Source: an uncultured Alphaproteobacteria bacterium
Lineage (GTDB): Bacteria; Pseudomonadota; Alphaproteobacteria; RF32; CAG-239
Assembly: GCA_949282205.1 (NCBI GenBank)
Contig: CASDOS010000050.1
Coordinates: 62,001-126,000 of the forward strand
Reading direction: 5' to 3'
Length of the DNA: 64,000 nt
A program made the position numbers and the translations under genes. The notes below the pieces were generated by a model. The model was not told the origin of the DNA, searched no databases, and saw nothing but the letters and a program-made list of their open reading frames with translations. Of the stretch, positions 55,601-62,812 are shown one piece after another; within the stretch, counting starts at the first letter, position 1, and every line of letters begins with the position of its first letter.

Positions 55601-56144
55601 ATCTCCGATGATTTCTGTTAATCTAACGGATAAGGGGGGACAAGATATTGCTGACTTTGATATCGGTTGGTATGATTTGGATTTAGGCAGAGGTTCTAAA
55701 TCTGCGTTTATTCGTCTGCAAAATAAATTTCAAGTTTGGCTTGTTGAAGCTGATTTTTATGACCTATCCTTAAATGTAAATAATTGGACTTATAACAGCT
55801 TATGGAATTTACGTTTCGGAAGACTTATTAGTTTTAATGGTGTTTCCGATGATAAGCCTATTATGAATTTTGCTAAAACACTTTTAAACTCATATTACTC
55901 GAACATCGGTGAAAAAGTTGAAGCCGTCAAATTAGCTTCCGTACAAATTAAAGCTGAGTATAATAATCTTTTAGATATTGTTTTTTATAAATCTTCCGAT
56001 GATAAATATTTTGTGGAGTATGTTTTCTTAACTCAACCGAGTGGCAAACATTTGGTCTTTTTTGAAAAGTATGTACGCGGAAAATTTTTGCAAATATCTA
56101 AAGAAACTTGGAAAGATATAAAAAATGCTATCGAATCAAAATGA
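52695..56144 (+). CDS. Giant fusion: ABC-2 permease, GldG-like domain and DUF4340
   Basis: The product has 1149 residues. N-terminal ABC-2 permease with about six helices (residues about 20-245; GIAMRSWAEEFRSKSIVQILTVPVS), one further helix at about 255-275, then a GldG-type auxiliary domain (about 290-690; DKYLSLTKNTKDILRKLDRPITAKLYYSP, then NRTTFK-like and IIAVGDTDFIYDNFW), two helices at about 815-835 and 855-875, then a DUF4340-like domain (about 880-1149; FEKINGIWTLKEYPELPVYQERIRHFL). GldF, GldG and DUF4340 are commonly separate adjacent genes; here one polypeptide. It needs the upstream ATPase. It overlaps fieF by 20 bases. Confidence 0.88.
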   Translation: MNSIKTIIRYELIRYFLSPLAYVYLVSFLLLSGSCAIYFGHFFADGNAILWGLFDYQPWVYLLFIPGIAMRSWAEEFRSKSIVQILTVPVSVTDLVWGKFLASWLFAVFAILLTFPFWITVNLLGNPDNTVIFISYIGCFILAGAMLAISQTMSALTKSPVIALVLAVFVNLLFFWSGFDYVLFWARELFNDVIVDTIVSFSFLTHFASLSRGLVELRDLIFFASLIVFFNLITIAVISLKTKGASGLISSSSLKHGSLVLILLFIGFFGVNVIANNIFRQLSYDFTEDKYLSLTKNTKDILRKLDRPITAKLYYSPILGQRNPEIRQIFDQIKLILKQYKTYSNGKFDYKIYMPSFLDKTEDRALAEGLQPIPLIDINQNALFGISFSDTLMNKTVIPFFSIERLPFLEQDLTTNIYKMQHKKKSLGILSTLPLRGNIRQDNVLMNKWEIIKYIEDFYDVTFISSPEDFNQKFDVFMLVHPYALTDDIIEKIKQQNKVLLLMDVADDASRLYSPMGGQFHSSDLGSLADYWGIQFYDLGVAADFDNSIMVDETVNYKTNPSFTQDLLQFKVTPDDFNPNHRTTFKLNSILFSSASMVMPKEGADVLYFPLIKTSKNSALMNVLLAKKGKSPREVLAQYSPGNSVIVIAAEFLSNDPKKPFDIIAVGDTDFIYDNFWARESRFLDTTYHIPLFDSANFILNALDYLTDNDDLISLRGKTARRRPLSLVDNMRKMNLYRYKLKEIDIFDAINAAKQGLAEVVAKKNFEERDTFTSDELAVIGNIRSEINNLRQDLSLLKLNANQDISLLDIKVKFFNIYFIALLIVLIVIFFNIYKRKDNLHKFKDIFYFDKNLLKLTLAVSLIVACALFSVYLENKNNISEYEDVSVFKNFNQKLNDIDVIKLQNADSSLTFEKINGIWTLKEYPELPVYQERIRHFLVTVSNMTYYEKKSDKVADMKYFGFSPLENKASPMISVNLTDKGGQDIADFDIGWYDLDLGRGSKSAFIRLQNKFQVWLVEADFYDLSLNVNNWTYNSLWNLRFGRLISFNGVSDDKPIMNFAKTLLNSYYSNIGEKVEAVKLASVQIKAEYNNLLDIVFYKSSDDKYFVEYVFLTQPSGKHLVFFEKYVRGKFLQISKETWKDIKNAIESK

Positions 56145-57048
56145 TAATTTTTTGAAGAAATCTGCAGCTGTTGCCGGTGTTTCTTTGGCGGTTATGCTTA
56201 TTTGTCTCAAATTTTTTGCTTTTTTAAAAACAGACTCTTTGGCCATATTTTCTTCTTTAGCTGACAGCGTTACTGACTTATTCGCTTCAATGGTGTCTTT
56301 TATTGCTGTTTATTTTTCTACAAAACCCGCTTCAAAAAGTCATCGATACGGCTATGGAAAAACAGAGGCATTAAGTGCTTTTTTGCAGGCCATTTTCGTA
56401 GGAGCTTCTGGCGTATTTGTTATTGTCGACGGTATCAAAAGACTTATCTCGCCCGTTGTTATTGAAAAAACAGATGTTGGTATTTTTATTATGCTTTTTA
56501 GCATCTTTGCTACCGTGATTTTGGTCTTGTTTCAAACGTATGTCGCTAATAAAACTAACTCTCTTGCCATTAAGGCCGATCGTGCTCATTATACCGTGGA
56601 TTTTTTAACGAATTCGGCTGTGGTGGTTTCTTTAGTTTTGGTGCATTTTTGGGGATTTGTTTACTTTGATGTTATTGCTGCCTTATTTATATCAATTTAT
56701 CTTCTTTATAATGCTTATGAGCTTGCAGCTGAAGCTATTGAACAAATTACCGATAAAGAACTTTCTCCCGAAATTCGGCAGAAAATTCATGATATTGTAG
56801 CTACTAGCCCAGGAATTCATGGTATGCATGATTTAAGAACTCGTAGCTTAGGGGATATTTATTGCTTTGAACTTCATTTAGAAATTGATGGTAAAATTTC
56901 TTTATTTGAAGCTCATGAATTTGCTGATGCGGTTGAGCATCAAATTATGAAAGAATTTCCTGGGTGTCAGGTTATTATTCATCAAGATCCTTATGGAATC
57001 CATGAAGATCGTTTAGATCATCAAATTGAAGGTTCTTGTCGCCTTTAA
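56125..57048 (+). CDS. Cation diffusion facilitator (FieF/CzcD-like metal exporter)
   Basis: The product has 307 residues. Six membrane helices are expected across about 15-200. The metal-site motif DSVTDLFASMVS is present in TM2, HRYGYGKTEALSAF is the TM2-TM3 loop, and the second site HYTVDFLTNSAV lies in TM5. The cytoplasmic C-terminal domain carries H-residue motifs (HDLRTRSLGDIYCFELHLEID). It exports divalent metals such as zinc or iron; the specificity is uncertain. The ATG is 20 bases inside the preceding gene. Its end overlaps the convergent rlmN by 4 bases. Confidence 0.92.
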   Translation: MLSNQNDNFLKKSAAVAGVSLAVMLICLKFFAFLKTDSLAIFSSLADSVTDLFASMVSFIAVYFSTKPASKSHRYGYGKTEALSAFLQAIFVGASGVFVIVDGIKRLISPVVIEKTDVGIFIMLFSIFATVILVLFQTYVANKTNSLAIKADRAHYTVDFLTNSAVVVSLVLVHFWGFVYFDVIAALFISIYLLYNAYELAAEAIEQITDKELSPEIRQKIHDIVATSPGIHGMHDLRTRSLGDIYCFELHLEIDGKISLFEAHEFADAVEHQIMKEFPGCQVIIHQDPYGIHEDRLDHQIEGSCRL

Positions 57049-58121
57049 TGCTTTTGTTCTTGAATTTTTTTAGATTTTAATTGCCCACATGCCGCCAATA
57101 TATCTTGTCCGCGGGCAACTCTTATTGGGGCTGCGAATCCTGCTTTTTCCAGCATTTGAGAAAAATTTTCTACATTTTTTCGCTCGCTGGGAGCAAATCC
57201 GCATCCCGGCCATGGATTAAATGGTATTAAATTAAATAATGCTCTTATTTTGTATTTTTTTAGTAAGGATATTAATTCTTGCGCATGCTCCGGTTTATCG
57301 TTTATATCTTTCAACAGCAAATACTCGAACGTTATATATCGGCTATGATCCCCTTTCTGATATTCTGCACAGGCTTTCATAACCTCCTCTATGCGAAATT
57401 TATCATTTATAGGCATTATCTGCGAGCGAATTTGATTATTTGGAGCATGAAGTGATATCGCTAAACGAACCCCCGTTTTTTGCATGGCTTCTACAATTTT
57501 TGGAGCAATCCCTGATGTCGACATGGTGACGCGTCGTCTTGAAATACCTATACCTTCACAGTCTGTAATTATATTTAATGCTTTTACAACATTATCTAAA
57601 TTATTTAGAGGCTCACCCATTCCCATTACCACAATATTTGACAGATAACGCGTTTCATCTGTCGGACTCGGCCATTCCCCGTAGGCATCTCTTGCAACCA
57701 TAAATTGACCGACAATTTCACCCACCGTTAAATTTCTTGTAAACTTCTGACTTCCGGTATGACAGAATCTGCATCCCATCGCGCATCCGACTTGGGTTGA
57801 TATACACACAGCCCCCCTGTCCTTCTCCGGTATATAAACCATTTCAACACGTTCTTTATCTTTGAATTCCAATAACCATTTATGTGTCTTGTCAACGGAT
57901 ATTTGCTCTGCAACTATCGTTGGACGCGTTATTGTATATTTTTCTTGTAAAATATTGCGCAAATTTAATGATAAATTGCTCATTTCATTGAAATCTGTTA
58001 CGCCCCGAAAATATATCCATTGCCATAATTGTTTGGCGCGAAACTTCTTTTCGCCTAATTTTTCTATTTCTTTGTATAGCTCTTCTTTGCTTAAGTTTGT
58101 TAATTCTGTTTTATCTGTCAT
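57045..58121 (-). CDS. rlmN: 23S rRNA/tRNA adenine-C2 methyltransferase RlmN
   Basis: The product has 358 residues. It is a radical-SAM enzyme methylating A2503 of 23S rRNA and A37 of some tRNAs. The cluster motif CAMGCRFCHTG is intact, as is VVMGMGEPLNNLDNV; SLHAPN and FEYLLLKDIND follow. A conserved C-terminal Cys (DILAACGQL) is present, which forms the methylene transfer adduct with the second catalytic Cys. It lies directly after ialB. Confidence 0.96.
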   Translation of the reverse strand: MTDKTELTNLSKEELYKEIEKLGEKKFRAKQLWQWIYFRGVTDFNEMSNLSLNLRNILQEKYTITRPTIVAEQISVDKTHKWLLEFKDKERVEMVYIPEKDRGAVCISTQVGCAMGCRFCHTGSQKFTRNLTVGEIVGQFMVARDAYGEWPSPTDETRYLSNIVVMGMGEPLNNLDNVVKALNIITDCEGIGISRRRVTMSTSGIAPKIVEAMQKTGVRLAISLHAPNNQIRSQIMPINDKFRIEEVMKACAEYQKGDHSRYITFEYLLLKDINDKPEHAQELISLLKKYKIRALFNLIPFNPWPGCGFAPSERKNVENFSQMLEKAGFAAPIRVARGQDILAACGQLKSKKIQEQKH

Positions 58122-58625
58122 TTATTTACACTTTGCACTAATTGCTTTGTACGCATTACTGAATCCTGCTAGGGAATATGTATCTTTTGTCTTTGTTCCT
58201 CTTGATGACGTGCCTTCTACTATCATTCTTTGTCCCCTTTTCATGGCTTCTACCAACTTTTTATCTGTCGAGGTATCCGGTGCCCAAGCGTTATCTCCGT
58301 TGGTAAATAAATTATTGAAAGCAGTCGTTCCTATTTTTACAACAACATTTGATCCTTTTTTATAATCATATCCGGCTACGAAATTAACAACATTATAACT
58401 TTTATCTGCCGGTCTATGCGTTACTACAGCATAAATATCGCCTCTTTTTTTATAATTCCCTTCATCCTTTTTGGGCGTCGAAGCCATGTAACATACCAAG
58501 TTCTTTCCCTCTTTATAAGAATATGCTGTCCAATCTCCATATTCTCCTAACTCTGTCGGAACATTGCTTGCTTGTGCTGATGCTGATAGTATTATTGATA
58601 TAAATAAAATTACATACTTTTTCAT
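58122..58625 (-). CDS. Invasion-associated protein B (IalB) family protein
   Basis: The product has 167 residues. A signal peptide ends AQA-SNV. The mature domain has the IalB pattern: GDWTAYSY near the start, CYMASTPKK, VTHRPADKSYNVVNFVAGYDYKKGSNVVVKIG, FNNLFTNGDNAWAPDT, and MIVEGTSSRGTKTKDTYSLAGFSNAYKAI near the end. In Bartonella IalB is linked to erythrocyte invasion, but homologues are widespread in alphaproteobacteria, so it should not be taken as a virulence gene. It leads the rlmN unit, with a promoter upstream. Confidence 0.9.
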   Translation of the reverse strand: MKKYVILFISIILSASAQASNVPTELGEYGDWTAYSYKEGKNLVCYMASTPKKDEGNYKKRGDIYAVVTHRPADKSYNVVNFVAGYDYKKGSNVVVKIGTTAFNNLFTNGDNAWAPDTSTDKKLVEAMKRGQRMIVEGTSSRGTKTKDTYSLAGFSNAYKAISAKCK

Positions 58626-58657
58626 GATATTATTTCCTAAAAAAACAACTTTGTTAT

Positions 58658-58686
58658 ACTATAATTAAGATATTTATAATAAACAA
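58658..58686 (-). promoter_or_regulatory. Likely promoter of ialB-rlmN
   Basis: Read on the minus strand: -35 TTGTTT (58686-58681), a 17-base spacer, and -10 TATAGT (58663-58658), about 33 bases before the ialB ATG. AGGAAATAA is the ribosome site. Confidence 0.6.
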
Positions 58687-58726
58687 TTAACAAGTTTCAT
58701 AAAATGATAAATCTAAAGGTCATAAG

Positions 58727-59920
58727 ATGTTTCATCCCGAATATATCAATCCTGCAAAATTAATTACTAATACGGATATCTTAAAATTGTTTGAACTTGT
58801 TGAAAAACATGGGGGAGTACTTCGCTTTGTTGGTGGCGCGGTCAGAGATGCTATTGCCGGAATTGAACGCTCTGATATCGATTTGGTTACTGATATGTCA
58901 CCTGCTGAATTTTCTGATATGTGCATTGATGAAGGAATAAAGTGCGTACCTATCGGAATCCAATTCTTTACAACGGGGGTTATTATTAATAATAGTTTTT
59001 TTAAAGTTACTTCTCTGGCCTCTGAAGAAGAAAATAGTAAAGACGAATGGAAAAATGATGCTGCTCATCGCGATTTAACTATAAATGCGGTTTATGCCGA
59101 CAATAAAGGTAATGTTTTTGATTATTACAATGGAATAAAAGACCTTGAACAGGGAAATATAAAATTTATAGGTTCTCCTCAGGAAACTATTGAAACTGAT
59201 TATATTCGTATTATGCGATTTTTTAGATTTTGTGCTATGTTTGGTAAACATGTTGATCCTAAATCGTTAAAGGCTTGCATTAAAAATAAAGAGTTATTGC
59301 ATAAAGTTTCTTTAGAAAAAATTAAGGAGGAATTGTTTAAAATTATCATGGCTCCACATGCTGTTACTGCCTTAAAACTCATTTTTGATAATAATATTCT
59401 TGATTTTTTAATTGCTCCGCCAAAAAATATTGGCAATCTTGGTTTATTAGATTCTTTAATTGTCCATCTGGGTATTTCCAAAAGTATAATCAGAAGAATT
59501 TATGTTATGTTTGAGCCTGATGTTAAAAGAGCCGGCAGATTAGCAGATATTTTTCGTTTAACTAAAGAACAAAAAGAACATTTAGTTGAATTATGCAAGG
59601 CACATATAACCTTAAAATCATTTAAAGACACTGTTTCCATTCGTCAGACGCTATTTAAGTACGGAAAAGAAATTTGTATCGATAAGTGGGTGTGCTTAAA
59701 TTTAGATAATAGTAATATCGATTTTGTAAAATCCATTTTAAATACGCTGTATAAAACCAACACTCCTTCTTTTCCGTTATCTGGAAAAGATCTTATAGAT
59801 TTAGGTGCTGATACAAAACTTATCGGACTATATTTAGACGGATTAAAAAAAGATTGGTTCGAGGGAGGATGTATTTCAAGTAAAGAGGATTTAATTGAAA
59901 AATATAAAGCGATATTTTAA
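58727..59920 (+). CDS. cca: CCA-adding enzyme / poly(A) polymerase family
   Basis: The product has 397 residues. It is a class II nucleotidyltransferase with RFVGGAVRDAIAG and catalytic SDIDLVTD near residues 35-60, RRDLT-like AAHRDLTINA and the RRFF-type motif RIMRFFRFCAMFG. It repairs or builds the CCA end of tRNA; poly(A) polymerase activity cannot be excluded. The C-terminal helical region looks complete. No terminator follows closely. Confidence 0.9.
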   Translation: MFHPEYINPAKLITNTDILKLFELVEKHGGVLRFVGGAVRDAIAGIERSDIDLVTDMSPAEFSDMCIDEGIKCVPIGIQFFTTGVIINNSFFKVTSLASEEENSKDEWKNDAAHRDLTINAVYADNKGNVFDYYNGIKDLEQGNIKFIGSPQETIETDYIRIMRFFRFCAMFGKHVDPKSLKACIKNKELLHKVSLEKIKEELFKIIMAPHAVTALKLIFDNNILDFLIAPPKNIGNLGLLDSLIVHLGISKSIIRRIYVMFEPDVKRAGRLADIFRLTKEQKEHLVELCKAHITLKSFKDTVSIRQTLFKYGKEICIDKWVCLNLDNSNIDFVKSILNTLYKTNTPSFPLSGKDLIDLGADTKLIGLYLDGLKKDWFEGGCISSKEDLIEKYKAIF

Positions 59921-59931
59921 ATACATTGTTT
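59916..59931. repeat. 16-base repeat TTTAAATACATTGTTT, copy 1
   Basis: An exact copy of the sequence at 62736. The two copies flank the parB-parA-rsmG segment. Confidence 0.6.
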
Positions 59932-60191
59932 CAAACAACATCTTAATAAAAAAAAACAACGTTAAAACAACATTTTATTAAAAACCTTATTTTTTAGCCT
60001 TATAAAAGGGGATTTTGTTTTTTTTAATACATCATCCGCAAAAATGTACTTTTCTTATCAGCGTTAAAAAAATCCGCTTTATTCTGCTTTATAAAAAAAT
60101 GGCTTGAATATTACCCCTTAGCCATTTTTATTTTATAATATTTTTATAATTAATCAAAAGTGTATCAATAACAGAAAATGTTTTTGAAAAT
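59921..60191. other. AT-rich intergenic stretch, convergent gene ends
   Basis: This stretch of about 270 bases lies between cca and parB, both ending here. I see no gene. It carries several AACAAC(A/G) repeats near 59935-59970, one copy of a 16-base sequence also found before mnmG, and a terminator hairpin. Nothing else stands out. Confidence 0.6.
60096..60128. terminator. Bidirectional-looking terminator after parB
   Basis: AAAATGGCT (60096-60104) pairs perfectly with AGCCATTTT (60120-60128) with a 15-base loop; a T-rich run follows on the plus strand and an A-rich run precedes, so it can end parB on the minus strand. Confidence 0.7.
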
Positions 60192-61082
60192 TTAACTATT
60201 TTTATTTTTCTCAAAAATTTCTAATATTTGATTTAGTTCGGAAGGATTTTTATATTCAATGGTAACCTTTCCTCTATCATTTTCTCCGGCATTGATTTTT
60301 ACTTTCATACCGATATTTTTGGATAAATCTTTCTCCAATTCTTTTAAACTCGGATCTTTTTTTATACTTTTACTTATTTGTGTCAGAGCATTATTTTTTA
60401 TCTTATTTACAAGCTCTTCTGTTTGGCGAACCGTTAAGCCTTTATCTATAATTTTTTGAGCTATTTCTTCAGCATTATCTAAACCTATTAATGCTCTTGC
60501 ATGTCCGGCGCTTAAGCTATTATTTTTTATCATTTCTTGAATCGATGTTGGCAAACTCAATAATCTTAATGTATTTGTTATATAGCTTCGTGATTTACCT
60601 ATAATTTGCGATAACGCTTCATGTGTATGTGAAAATTCATTAATTAAACGATTAAAACCTTCCGCCTCTTCTATTGCTGTCAAATTTTCGCGTAATAAAT
60701 TTTCAATTAATGCAACTTCGAGAACTTCTTGATTGTCTAATTCTTTCTCAATAACAGGAACCTCATTTAATCCTGCTAACTTAGATGCTCTCCAACGACG
60801 TTCTCCGGCTATTATTTCATATTTATCGCCATTTTTTCTGACAAGCAATGGTTGTAATACACCCTTTTCTTTAATAGAATTAACGAGAGCATCTAGAGCG
60901 TCTTGATTGAATTCTTTGCGTGGTTGATATTTACTTGGTTCTAAATCATTAACTTTTATTGTTTTTATTCCCGATTCTGATACTTCTCCCGTATTTATGC
61001 TGTCCAGATTAAAACTTAAATCATCTTCTCCTAAAAGGGCTTCTAATCCCCTTCCTAGTCCGTGCTTCTTATTTATAGACAT
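60192..61082 (-). CDS. parB: Chromosome partitioning protein ParB
   Basis: The product has 296 residues. Conserved KHGLGRGLEALLGED N-terminus, the ParB/Spo0J nuclease-like CTP-binding domain (about 40-130; EPSKYQPRKEF, GERRWRASKLAGL), and the helix-turn-helix region (EIAQKII and LSAGHARALIGL). It binds parS sites, slides on DNA and interacts with ParA to separate origins. It lies 2 bases after parA and has an AAGGAG site. Confidence 0.96.
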   Translation of the reverse strand: MSINKKHGLGRGLEALLGEDDLSFNLDSINTGEVSESGIKTIKVNDLEPSKYQPRKEFNQDALDALVNSIKEKGVLQPLLVRKNGDKYEIIAGERRWRASKLAGLNEVPVIEKELDNQEVLEVALIENLLRENLTAIEEAEGFNRLINEFSHTHEALSQIIGKSRSYITNTLRLLSLPTSIQEMIKNNSLSAGHARALIGLDNAEEIAQKIIDKGLTVRQTEELVNKIKNNALTQISKSIKKDPSLKELEKDLSKNIGMKVKINAGENDRGKVTIEYKNPSELNQILEIFEKNKNS

Positions 61083-61084
61083 AT

Positions 61085-61855
61085 CTATATCTCCTTTTCT
61101 CTCTTTAAAACTTCTTTTGCTAAATTTAAATAAGCCTTCGCTCCGTTACTTTTAAAGTCATAAATCAATACAGGTTGACCATGGGATGGCGCTTCAGAAA
61201 TTCGAACACTTCTTGGTATGACCGTTTTGTATACTTTACTTCCGAAATATTTGCGTACGTCAGTTTCAACCATTTGGCTGAGATTGTTTCTTTTATCAAA
61301 CATCGTTAAAACTATTCCTTGCAAATCAAGTTTGGAATTAAAATTCTTTTTAATTATATTTATATTCTTTATCAAATCAGTTAACCCTTCAAGTGCCAGA
61401 AATTCACTTTGAAGCGGAACTATGACAGAATCGGATGATACTAATGCGTTTATCGTTATGAGATTCAATGAAGGAGGACAATCTATTAATATATAATCGT
61501 ATTTTCCGCTTAACACATTTAATGCATTCTTTAATACATACTCTCTTTTATTCACGTCTATTAGTTCAATTTCTGCAGCTGCCAATGCAGGTGCAGAAGG
61601 CAATATATCAAATTTTTTGATATCTGTTTTAACAATTGCATCTTCTGCTTTGCAGTTGTTTATCATCAAATCATATGTTGAGAATAAACACTTATTTTTA
61701 TTGATACCTAGTGATGTTGTTGCGTTGCCCTGTGGATCCATATCTAGAATAAGCACACGCTTTCCTATTGCGGCCATAGCTGTAGCAATATTTACCGCGG
61801 TCGTCGTCTTACCAACGCCACCTTTACGATTGGCAATAGATATAATTTTTACCAT
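61085..61855 (-). CDS. parA: Chromosome partitioning ATPase ParA (Soj)
   Basis: The product has 256 residues. A complete deviant Walker A, ANRKGGVGKTTTAVNIA near residue 12, LILDMDPQGNAT, and LIDCPPSLN in Walker A'. It is a DNA-binding ATPase that moves ParB-parS complexes. The ATG overlaps the rsmG stop by one base (TAATG), and an AAGGAG site lies within the rsmG end. Compare the pseudo-ParA at 14855, which lacks these lysines. Confidence 0.96.
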   Translation of the reverse strand: MVKIISIANRKGGVGKTTTAVNIATAMAAIGKRVLILDMDPQGNATTSLGINKNKCLFSTYDLMINNCKAEDAIVKTDIKKFDILPSAPALAAAEIELIDVNKREYVLKNALNVLSGKYDYILIDCPPSLNLITINALVSSDSVIVPLQSEFLALEGLTDLIKNINIIKKNFNSKLDLQGIVLTMFDKRNNLSQMVETDVRKYFGSKVYKTVIPRSVRISEAPSHGQPVLIYDFKSNGAKAYLNLAKEVLKREKEI

Positions 61856-62472
61856 TACAATTTTCTCCTTAAATCGCTTATGCGTAAAATTTTTCCAACA
61901 TCGCTGGTATCACTGTTATAAACTTCATATTTATATAACCAACTTTTTTGAGCTTCCATATTTTCTAATGACCAGCTTTCCCCCTTAGGTAAAATTAATT
62001 TTGTTTCTTTTTTACAAAAAGGTTTTGCATATTCTAGAAGTTTTGGCAATGACGCTAACGCTCTTGATGTAATAATATCAACTTTTTTAATATCTAAATT
62101 TTCTATTCTTGTTTGATGTATATTCATTTTTAATTGCAATTCTTCATTTACTGTTTGCAAGAAAGTTACTTTTTTACCAATGCTTTCAACTAAGTTTATT
62201 CTCAATTCAGGATATAACTCTTGGCTAGCAATAGCCAAAACGATACCGGGAAATCCTGCTCCGGACCCTAGATCTAATAATATTTTATCCTTTGCTGTTA
62301 TATGTTTTATTAACTGAATAGAATCGACTATATGTCTTTCCCAAATAGCAGTTTCCGTCGATTTACTTATTAAATTAAATTTGCTATTCCACTCTAAAAC
62401 CAGAGCCTCATAGCTTTTTAATTTTTTATATGTTTCATGTGAAACATTGTATGTTTTAACTACGTCAATCAT
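61855..62472 (-). CDS. rsmG: 16S rRNA (guanine-N7) methyltransferase RsmG (GidB)
   Basis: The product has 205 residues. It methylates G527 of 16S rRNA with SAM. Motifs: SAM-binding LLDLGSGAGFPGIVLA near residue 65, RIENLDIKKVDIITSRALASLP and a typical LLEWNSKFNLISKS-type N-terminus (here LVLEWNSKFNLISKST). Loss of this enzyme gives streptomycin resistance in many bacteria. It lies in the canonical mnmG-rsmG-parA-parB order. Codons 9-14 contain a parS-like sequence. A TATAAT box lies only 4 bases before the ATG. Confidence 0.95.
   Translation of the reverse strand: MIDVVKTYNVSHETYKKLKSYEALVLEWNSKFNLISKSTETAIWERHIVDSIQLIKHITAKDKILLDLGSGAGFPGIVLAIASQELYPELRINLVESIGKKVTFLQTVNEELQLKMNIHQTRIENLDIKKVDIITSRALASLPKLLEYAKPFCKKETKLILPKGESWSLENMEAQKSWLYKYEVYNSDTSDVGKILRISDLRRKL
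62431..62446. promoter_or_regulatory. parS-like ParB binding site inside rsmG
   Basis: TGTTTCATGTGAAACA matches the bacterial parS consensus TGTTTCACGTGAAACA at 15 of 16 bases. It is embedded in codons for N-V-S-H-E-T at the start of rsmG, 575 bases upstream of the parA start. The single change breaks the central CG. Confidence 0.75.
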
Positions 62473-62812
62473 ACAGATTATACTATTTTACGATTTTGGC
62501 TTTGTGTATTAAAAAATTGACTTATAAACATATAATGTTTATTCTGTGTTTTCGTTTTCTAATTTTTACCAATATTTTTTAGTTCTTTTAAGATTAAATA
62601 AAGCTCTCTTGCTTTGCGAAATTTTTTATCCTTATGTACCTATATACCTAATTCAATTTTCACAAACACTTTCCTTCGCAGCATTTTTCCAATTTATTTT
62701 TTGTGGCAGATTTATTTCTTTTGAAAATTTTCGCATTTAAATACATTGTTTTTTATTTAAAATCATAATCTTGCACAACTTACATAGTCGCATTATTTTT
62801 ACTCACTTAACC
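62473..62812. other. AT-rich intergenic region between rsmG and mnmG
   Basis: 340 bases without a supportable gene. It contains a TATAAT (minus) next to rsmG, a possible plus-strand TTGACT-N17-TATTCT pair near 62518, and the second copy of a 16-base repeat at 62736. I found no convincing set of DnaA boxes, so I do not call an origin. Confidence 0.6.
62736..62751. repeat. 16-base repeat TTTAAATACATTGTTT, copy 2
   Basis: An exact copy of the sequence at 59916, in the same orientation, 2.8 kb apart. Confidence 0.6.

Noticed and set aside
57862..58365. 167-codon plus-strand frame across rlmN and ialB
   Set aside because: It crosses the junction of two well-supported minus-strand genes.
59929..59945. 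parS-like TGTTTCAAACAACA after cca
   Set aside because: Only the left half resembles parS; no palindrome.
62473..62812. Possible replication origin between rsmG and mnmG
   Set aside because: The AT-rich location is suggestive, but no cluster of DnaA boxes (TTATCCACA type) was seen; only isolated partial matches such as TTATCCTTA.
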